Assembly: GCA_016210055.1 (NCBI GenBank)
Contig: JACQUZ010000166.1
Coordinates: forward strand, 1 to 64,000
Reading direction: 5' to 3'
Length of the DNA: 64,000 bases
From: Deltaproteobacteria bacterium
Lineage (GTDB): Bacteria; Myxococcota_A; Polyangia; Haliangiales; SHYZ01
Shown here: piece after piece, positions 48,081-56,500 of the stretch
Position numbering within the stretch: the first letter of the stretch is position 1
Layout: every line of letters starts with the position of its first letter
The notes under the pieces: model-generated
Databases searched by the model: none
Seen by the model: the letters and a program-made list of their open reading frames with translations, nothing else
Told to the model about the DNA's origin: nothing
Program-made: the position numbers and the translations under genes

Positions 48081-50372
48081 ATGACGCGGACGCTCTGGAT
48101 CGGGTTTCTCCTGGCATTACTCCTCGGTTGCGCGCGCAAGGTGCCGCCAAAGGTGCCCCAGGCAGGCACCGCCACGGAGTACGTGGCCTGGTGGAGCATG
48201 GGCGACAAGGGGATGACCTCTTGGATCCAGGCAACCGAAGCAGGGTTTGGCCGGGTTGCGGAGCGGGAAGGCTTGGTGAAGCCCGGGCCTCACGGGCTCA
48301 GCAAGGTAGATCCCAAGCAGCCTGGCGACCTTGGAGCTCCAGCCGACGCACCCGGGGCGGTGCGGAAGTTTTGGGAATCGAACCCCAGCGCCGTTCCCGT
48401 GGCCTGGATTGAAGTCCCGTCGGGCCAGGAGCATGAGTCGTGGCTCGCGGCATTCCTGGTCGCGGATTCACGCGAACCCGTCGCAATGGCGATTGCGCCA
48501 CGGGAAAACGTGTCGCTCGAGGAGCTCGAGAAAGCGCTCGGGCCGGGCAACCCGCAGTCGGAGCGGGTACGCGTCATGGTTGCCAGGCGTGATGTCCAGA
48601 AGGGACCTGCGACCGCACCGGTGACCATCGTCGAGTTCTCGGACTTCCAGTGCCCGTTCTGTCGGAAGGCTGCCGGCACGACGTCGCAGCTCCTGGCCGA
48701 ATTCCCTGGGATCGTTCGCTTGGTGTTCAAGCACAACCCGCTCCCCTTTCATCCTCATGCCATGTTGGCGGCTCAGGCTTCTCTCGCCGCCGGCGAGCAG
48801 GGGAAGTTCTGGGAGATGCACGACAAGCTGTTCGCCGCGCAGAGCTCCATGGATCGCGAGGCGATCGAAAAGCACGCCCAGGAGCTTGGCTTGGACATGG
48901 ACGCTTTTCGCGAAGCTGTGGACTCGGAAAGGTACAAGCCGCAGGTCGAGGCGGACATGGCGCAGGCCGCAAGACTTGGAGCGACGGGCACCCCCACGTT
49001 CTTCATCAACGGCAAGGTTCTGACTGGGGCGCAGCCGCTCGAGGAGTTCAGGCGAGTGATCAACGAGGAGCACTCGTCGGCGGTGCTGTTCATGACCAAG
49101 AAGCAAGTCTCCGCGGAAAATCTATACGACGAGCTCATGCGCGATGCGCGTGTCGGCGCGGCGGAAAGGCCGAGCCCTCGCCCCGTGGTCGCGGCAGATG
49201 CAGCGACGGTATACAAGGTGCCCGTGGGCGGCGCCCCGGTGCTCGGCGAGCCAGGCGCGAAGCTCACGATCATTATCTTCTCAGACTTCGAATGTCCTTT
49301 TTGTGCCCGCGTGGAGCCCACGCTCGCCCAGCTTCGGGCCAAGTACGGTGCCGACCTGCGTCTCGCATGGAAGAACCTGCCGCTCCCATTTCATCCGCAC
49401 GCCGCCTTGGCAGCGGAGGCTGCGTTGGCAGCCAACGAGCAGGGCCAGTTCTGGGCGTACCACGACCGCCTATTCCAGAACCAGCAGGCCCTCATGCGCG
49501 CGGACCTCGAGGCGCATGCTGCCGCCCTGAACCTCGACATGGCGAAGTTCAAAGAGGCCTTTGACAGCGGGAAGTTCAAGAAGAACCTCCAGGAAGACGG
49601 CGAGCTTGCGCAGCGATTCGGGGTCCGGGGGACACCTTCGTTTTTCATTAATGGCCGTCCCCTGCGTGGCGCACAGCCCCTGGAAGCCTTCGTGTCGCTC
49701 TGTGACGAGGAGCTCGCCCGTGCCAACGCTCTTCTCGCCACGGGCGTCCAGCGCCAACGGCTCTACGACGAGCTCGTCAAGGACGGCGAAACAAGGGTCG
49801 AGGCCCGAGCGGAGCGCCGGCCTGGTGAACCAGACCCCGACACGGTGCACGCTGTCGAGATTTCGCCCGATCATCCATCCCTTGGCCCGAAGAAAGCTGC
49901 CGTAACCATCGTCGAGTTCTCGGACTTCCAGTGCCCGTTCTGCGGCCGGGTGGCGCCGACGCTCCGAGAGCTACGAAAGAAGTACCCCAAGGACGTCCGC
50001 ATCGTGTTCAAGAACCTCCCCCTGTCCATGCATCCGGACGCCTTCCTGGCTGCCGAGGCGGCCTTGGCCGCGGGCGAGCAGGGGAAGTTTTGGCAGATGC
50101 ACGACAAGCTCTTCGAGAACCAGGCGCGCCTGGGTCGCGAGGACCTCGAGGCCTACGCAAAGCAGCTTGGGCTGAACATGACCAAGTTCAAGGCAGCCCT
50201 GGATGACCACAAGTTCAAGGACAAGGTCGACCGAGACCTCGCAGAGGCGACGCGACTCCACGTGAACGGAACGCCATCCTTCTTCATCAACGGCCGCTTC
50301 CTGGCGGGCGCCATGCCCTTGGAGACGTTCGTGGCTCGCTGCGAGGCGGCGCTGGCCAAGGTCAAGAAATAG
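48081..50372 (+). CDS. Lipoprotein with three tandem DsbA-type (Thioredoxin_4) modules
   Basis: 763 residues starting at ATG 48081, with lipobox ALLLGC (Cys17). Residues about 30-165 form a unique N-terminal region (EYVAWWSMGDKGMTSW). Three modules follow with CPFC at 191-194, 405-408 and 618-621, each with the LPFHPHA/LSMHPDA block and a GTP[ST]FFING cis-Pro loop. The stretch before the first module (ALGPGNPQSERVRVMV) closely matches the corresponding part of the upstream paralogue (SLGPGNPQSTRQRVLV), so the two genes arose by duplication and then gained or lost modules. A role in extracytoplasmic thiol-disulfide exchange is inferred. Confidence 0.88.
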   Translation: MTRTLWIGFLLALLLGCARKVPPKVPQAGTATEYVAWWSMGDKGMTSWIQATEAGFGRVAEREGLVKPGPHGLSKVDPKQPGDLGAPADAPGAVRKFWESNPSAVPVAWIEVPSGQEHESWLAAFLVADSREPVAMAIAPRENVSLEELEKALGPGNPQSERVRVMVARRDVQKGPATAPVTIVEFSDFQCPFCRKAAGTTSQLLAEFPGIVRLVFKHNPLPFHPHAMLAAQASLAAGEQGKFWEMHDKLFAAQSSMDREAIEKHAQELGLDMDAFREAVDSERYKPQVEADMAQAARLGATGTPTFFINGKVLTGAQPLEEFRRVINEEHSSAVLFMTKKQVSAENLYDELMRDARVGAAERPSPRPVVAADAATVYKVPVGGAPVLGEPGAKLTIIIFSDFECPFCARVEPTLAQLRAKYGADLRLAWKNLPLPFHPHAALAAEAALAANEQGQFWAYHDRLFQNQQALMRADLEAHAAALNLDMAKFKEAFDSGKFKKNLQEDGELAQRFGVRGTPSFFINGRPLRGAQPLEAFVSLCDEELARANALLATGVQRQRLYDELVKDGETRVEARAERRPGEPDPDTVHAVEISPDHPSLGPKKAAVTIVEFSDFQCPFCGRVAPTLRELRKKYPKDVRIVFKNLPLSMHPDAFLAAEAALAAGEQGKFWQMHDKLFENQARLGREDLEAYAKQLGLNMTKFKAALDDHKFKDKVDRDLAEATRLHVNGTPSFFINGRFLAGAMPLETFVARCEAALAKVKK

Positions 50373-50472
50373 GGCAGAGCTCCCGACAGGTCGGCAGTTC
50401 CGAGGCATTCCGCCCCAGTTCTGGGCAATCGATTTCTCACCCCACTGGCGCTTTCTAAGGCTCTCGTCAGCC

Positions 50473-50497
50473 CCTCCGATCGAGTCACGATTGGAGG
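50473..50497 (+). promoter_or_regulatory. Hairpin sequestering the ribosome binding site of the giant subtilase gene
   Basis: CCTCCGATCG (50473-50482) pairs with CGATTGGAGG (50488-50497) around loop agtca: ten pairs with one G-U. The right arm contains the whole Shine-Dalgarno GGAGG of the gene starting at 50508. Closed, it should block translation; opening by heat, a ligand or a protein would allow it. Confidence 0.6.
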
Positions 50498-50507
50498 AAC
50501 AGACAAG

Positions 50508-53500
50508 ATGCGGCGCCTTTGGTGGTTGCATGTAGGTCTTGCCATTGGAACCCAGCTCGGCTGTAGCGACGATAGCCCTCCACGCGACGAAACGATGACC
50601 ACCAGCCAGGGAACACAGTACCTGGCGCATGAAGTGGTCGTTCGTCGCATGCCGGGCGTAGACGACGCGCTGTTCCGCCGGCACATCCGGCTGATCGGCG
50701 GGAAGATCGTCGACGACAAGAGCCTTCTTGCCAGCGACTTGGGCTATTTCCGCGTCGAGCTTCCCACCAGCACCACGGCCGACCAGGCGATTTCTCGCCT
50801 GGTGGCTGCGGGCGCCGCTGAGCGAGCCGATCGAAACTACGTCATCGACCAGATCGCGACGCCGAGCGATCCCTACTACGGCCAGCTCTGGGGGATGGCG
50901 AAGATAGGCGCACCCAAGGCATGGGATCTCACGACGGGCTCGTCGGAAGTGGTGGTGGTGGTCAGCGACACCGGCGTCGACTTCGCGCACCCGGACCTCG
51001 CGGCGAACGCCTGGCGGAATGATCGCGAGGTGCCGGGCAACGGCAAGGACGACGACCAGAACGGCCATGTCGACGACGTCGGTGGTTGGGACTGGGTGAA
51101 TAGCGACAACAACCCCACCGACGACCATGGTCACGGAACGCACGTGGCGGGGACGATCGGCGCCGTTGGAAACGACGGCTACGGCGTGGCCGGAGTGAAC
51201 TGGAAGGTCCGCATCGTGGCGCTGAAGATCTTGTCCGCCGGTGGTTCTGGGACCCTCTGGAATGGCGCCCAGAGCATCTTGTACTCGGCAAGAATCAAGG
51301 CGCGCGTCGTGAATGCGAGCTGGGGCTGCACGGGCTGCTACGCGAACTACCTGGAAGACGCCATCCGTACCCTTGGCGAGGCCGGAGGCCTTTTCGTGGC
51401 CGCGGCGGGGAACAACGGCACGGACAACGACTCTACGCCTCACTACCCGTCGTCGCACGTGAACCCGAATGTCGTCGCCGTGGCCGCGACTGACTCGTCG
51501 GACAACATGGCGTACTTTTCAAACTACGGCGCGACGAGCGTCGACCTTGCGGCTCCGGGCGTGGGGATCCTGAGCACCCTGCCTGGCGGGAAGTTCGCCT
51601 CGTGGAACGGTACCTCCATGGCGACGCCTCACGTGGCGGGTGCCGTGGCTCTCTACCTTGCGATGCGTCCCAGCGCGACCCACGAGGAGGTGAAGGCTCG
51701 CCTTCTTTCGACTGTGACGCCGCTGACCGTTCTTAAGGGGAAGATGGTGTCGGGGGGGCGTCTCTCAGTCGAGCGACTCCTTACGGAAGACAGCATGCCG
51801 CCCGCTGCGCCTACGGGGGTTTCTGCCGTGGCAGGGGCGCGCAGCGACGTCACGGTCTCGTGGAACGCGAGCCCGGAAAAGGACGTGGCGATGTACCGGG
51901 TGCGCCTCGGCACCGCACCTGGAGACTATCCGCAGTCGCGGGACGTGCCCAAGACGGAGACGAGCACGAGGATCGAGGGCCTCCAGAATGGAACCCGCAC
52001 GTTCTTCGTCGTCCACGCCATCGATGGGGCAGGGAACATGAGCCCCGCGTCGGCCGAAGTGAGCGCGACGCCCAAGGACGGGACTTCACCTCCTCAGGTG
52101 GTGGATCTGGCCGCAGCGCCGGTGCCCGGAGAGCCCACATCGGGCTTCGTGGTGTCGGCGAGCGGTGAGTTCTCGGACTACTACGCCGCCGAGCACGCAT
52201 TTGACGGCAGCCCGGACACCACGTGGATCACTCCGCCCCGTCCTGCCCCACAGGAGGAGCAGGTCGTCGCGCTCTTGAACAAGCCCTATTTCATTGACCG
52301 CGTGGAGCTCCTGCCGAGCGCGGCGTATCCAGAGTTCTTCCCGGTCGATTTCGATATTGACGTGTCCAAGGACGGCGCGGCGTGGACGACCGTCGGAGGA
52401 ATGCGCAACGCCCAGGCCTCTCCATTCGAGCCGCAGGTCATCGTGTTCTCACCGACGTGGGGGGAATCCATTCGCCTCCGGGTCCTCAAGAGCTACGAGC
52501 ACCCGTCGGGCTTCTTCTACTCGGGCCTCTCCGAGCTCTTGGTACGCGAGGTCTCGGGCTCGCCCGACGCCCTGGCGCTCACGTTTACGGCGCCCGGCGA
52601 CGACCCAGGGGAAGGAAAGGCGGAGCGGTATGACATCCGTCGGTCTGGCGAGCCCATCGATGAGGCCAGCTTCGCTACCGGCGTCTCGGTCACGGGGCCA
52701 ATCCCGAAGGCCGCAGGCCTGCAAGAGACCGTCCTGGCATCTGGCTTGGCCTACGAGACACGTTACTACTTCGCGCTCAAAGCCCATGACGAGGCGGGGA
52801 ACGTCTCGCCCCTGTCCAACGTGGCCAGCGCTCAGACGGTGGTCATGCCTCCATCGACCGTCGGGGATCTCGCCGTGGCCGCCACGGGCGACGGTTCCGT
52901 TACCCTCACGTGGACCGCGCCCGGCGGTGACGGTGCCAAGGGGCAGGCCGCGCGCTATGAGCTCCGCCATGCCGAGGTTCCCTTGACCGCCGGCAACTTC
53001 CCAGAGGCTACCCTCGTGGAGGGCGTGGCGCGGCCCGCCGCCGCTGGATCGACCGAAACCCACCAAATCACTGGGCTGGTGAACGGGCGCCTCATCTATT
53101 TCGCCCTGCGCGCCATCGACAACGCGGGGGCTGCCGGAGGGCTCTCCAACGTGGTCGCCGCAAAGCCCCAGGATGGCCCCGACGCGGTTCCGCCAGAGGC
53201 GGTGCGCGATCTCTCGGCGCAGCTCTCGATCGCGAGCGTGAAACGGCAGGTCACGGCCCTCTCGGCATCGAGCGGAGTCGGCGGCACCTTTGGGGCAGGC
53301 AAGATCGTGGACGGGTCCCTCGCCACCAACTGGCTTGTAGGAGGAGGCGCACGCGACAAGGTCGAATGGTTCGTCGTCGACCTGGCCGCCGTGGAGCCGC
53401 TCGTCAAGTTCCGTATCCATCCTTCGACCGTGGGATGGTACGTGTCGTTCCTCCCCGAGGACTTCGAGATCCAGGTCAGCATCGATCAGCTCAACTGGAC

Positions 53501-56500
53501 GCCCGTCGTCCACGTCGAGGGGTTGGCTGGCCGGTTCGCCGACTGGCTCGAATACGGCATCCCGGTCACGCATGCCCGGTACGTGCGCTTCTACGTGACC
53601 AAGCATGGCCCTTCGTCACCGAACACCAACCCCGTGGCGTGCTGCTGGTACACTAGCCTCGCCGAATTCGAGACGTACACGCTGACCCCGTCGCTCGAGG
53701 CCGACCTGACCTGGGTGGCGCCCGGTGACGACGGGTACGTGGCCACGGCGGCAGCTTATGACGTTCGCCGCGCCCTCGCGCCGATCACCGACGAGAACTT
53801 CTCGTCGGCGACGCAGGTGCCTTCAAAGGCGCCGCTGCCCGGCGGGAGCCTCGAGCTCCTTCGCGTCCCCGACCTGGAGCTCGAAGAGACCCACACCTTT
53901 GCCCTCAAGGCTCGCGACGAGGCGGGCCTCACGAGCGGGCTCTCCAACGTGGCCTCGCTGAAGACGCCCGGGGTGCCGCCTTCGCCAATCACAGATCTCG
54001 TGGTGGTCAAGGCCACCGTTTCGTCGGTCGAGCTCGCGTTCACGGCGACCGGAGACGACGGAGCCGTAGGCACTGCCACTTCCTACGACTTGCGTTTTTC
54101 CAGGGAGCCCGTCACGCCGGAGAGCTGGGACAGGGCGTTCCGCGTGGCAGGGATCCCAGCTCCCAAGCCATCGGGTGAGCGCGAGACGCTGCTCGTCTCG
54201 GGGCTTGCTTCGAACACCGTCTACTACTTGGCCATCAAGGGGATCGATGACTGGGGGCAGAGCTCGCTCCTTTCCAACGTGGTGGCCATCGAGACCCTCG
54301 ACGGCGTTGCACCCAATGCGGTCACCGATCTCGTCGCTGCACCCGTGGACCCGCGGTCCTCGCCTCCCTTGGCCATGCGTGTCGTCGAATCCAGCGGCGC
54401 CTATTCGCCCGACACCGAGGCGGACAACCTGGTGGACGGTGACCCAGGAACCGCGTGGGTGTCTGCCGGGAGCGCCCAGGCAGGGACAGAGATGGTCCGC
54501 TTTGACCTCGGCGGTGAGCGCAGGCTCGGTCGCCTAAGGCTCCTCGGTGCGAGCGGATATCTCGACCTGTTTCCCGAGGCGTTCCGGCTGGAGGTCAAGG
54601 CCTCGGCAACGAGTGATTGGAAACCCGTCGTGGTCGACTCCGGTCTGTCCACCACGGGCGACTGGGAGGAATGGCAGATCGGCGCTGTCCTCGCCGTGCA
54701 AGCGCGTCTCGTCGTCACCAAGACCCGGCCGTGGGCTGGCAAGTATTACACCGCCCTGGCCGAGGTGCAGCTCCATGAGGACCCTACCGATTACTCGCGC
54801 GTGCGCTTGGCGTGGACTGCGCCTGGGGATGACGGGGACAAGGGGACCGCGGCCCGCTACGAGATCCGGCGCAAGGCTACCCCGCTTGCCGAGGACACGT
54901 GGAGCGATGGCGTGGGAGTCGACGCCCCAGTGCCTCAGCCCGCAGGGTACCTGGAGCGTCTCGAGGTAGCGGGCTTGGCCCCCGAGACGACGTACTGCTT
55001 TGCCCTGCGCGCAGAAGATGAGCGAGCGAACCGCTCCGCGCTCTCCAACTCGCCCTGCACCAAGACGCCAGGACTTCCGCCGTCGACGATCACGGACCTG
55101 GCCGTCGCGCGCGTGGGCGCGACCTCGGTGGGGCTCACGTGGACGGCTCCGGGGGCCGACGGCGTCGTGGGCCAGGCGGCCGCATACGAGCTCCGCATGT
55201 CCTCGAGCCGAATCCACGCCAGCAACTGGGGAAGTGCCATCCCCGTCGAGGGGTTGCCCAAGCCCGAGGCCGCTGGCACGCCACAGCAATACGATGTCAC
55301 GGGCTTGAATGGCCTTACGACCTACTATTTCGCCCTGCGGGCGGTGGACTCGTCCGGTATCCCAGGCGTGGCGTCGAACAACGCGATCGCGACCACGCTC
55401 GACGACGTTCCCCCGGCGGCCATCAGCGACCTGGTCGCGACCACCAACACGTCCGCGTGGGGGAGCCTCATCTTGTCCTGGACCGCTCCGGGTGACAACG
55501 GCCAAAGCGGGCAGGCGTCGCGCTATGATCTGAGGGTATCGCGCCAGCCGATCACGCCAGACAACTACGCGTCGGCCAATGCGATCCCGATTTCGTCCCC
55601 CAAGCCTGCTGGCCAGGGCGAATCGGTCAAGATAACCGGCCTGGATCCCGAAGCGCTCATCTACGTCGCGCTCAAGGCCGTGGACGCCGAGGGGAACGCG
55701 TCTCGCCTCTCCAACGTGGCGTTGGCACGCACGCGAGACGAGGTGCCTTCGCAGGTCACCGACCTATCCGCCGCAGGAAGCGGGAGCACGTCGCTCGTGC
55801 TCAAGTGGACGGCGCCAGGGGATGACGGCGCCAAGGGGACGGCGACGAGCTACGAAATCCGCACCTCGACGAGCCCGATTACCGAGAGCCTGTTCAGCAT
55901 GGCCACCAAGGTGGCGAGCCCGCCCGTGCCGGCACCGGGCGGCAGCGCGCAGGAGTTCGTCCTGGATGGGCTTTCGCCGGGCAGGACCTACTACGTGGCG
56001 CTCAAGGCCGTCGATGACCGAGGGAACGTCTCGCCCATGTCGAACGTGGCCAGTGCGGCAACGCCCGACCAAGTGCCGCCGGCCAAGGTGACCGACCTGG
56101 TCGCGAAGACCGGCCCTGATCTTGGAACGATTCGCCTCGAATGGACCGCACCTGGCGACGACGAGTGGACGGGCCGGGTGGCGGCGATCGACCTTCGCTG
56201 GTCGTACAACCCCATTGCGGTCAACCACTTCGAGGACGCCTTGCCTGTCCAGCCCGAGGTGTCGGTTGTGGACGGCGGACAGGTGCAGGTTCACGTGGCG
56301 CGGAGTCTTCCCAGCGAGACGCGCCTGTATTTCGCCCTGCGCGCGCGCGACGACTCGGGGAACTGGTCCGGTGTTTCGAACGACGCGAGCGCGTGGACGA
56401 AGGACGTGCCCCCCGCCGCGGTCTACGACCTCAAGCAGTCAGGGCGCTCGGCCAATGGAATCACCATCTCGTGGACCGCTCCTGGGGATGACGAGTTCAG

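Noticed and set aside
49971-51458. 495-codon minus-strand frame across the second DsbA-module gene and the subtilase start
   Set aside because: It runs antisense to two proteins with clear catalytic motifs, so it is an artefact of high GC.
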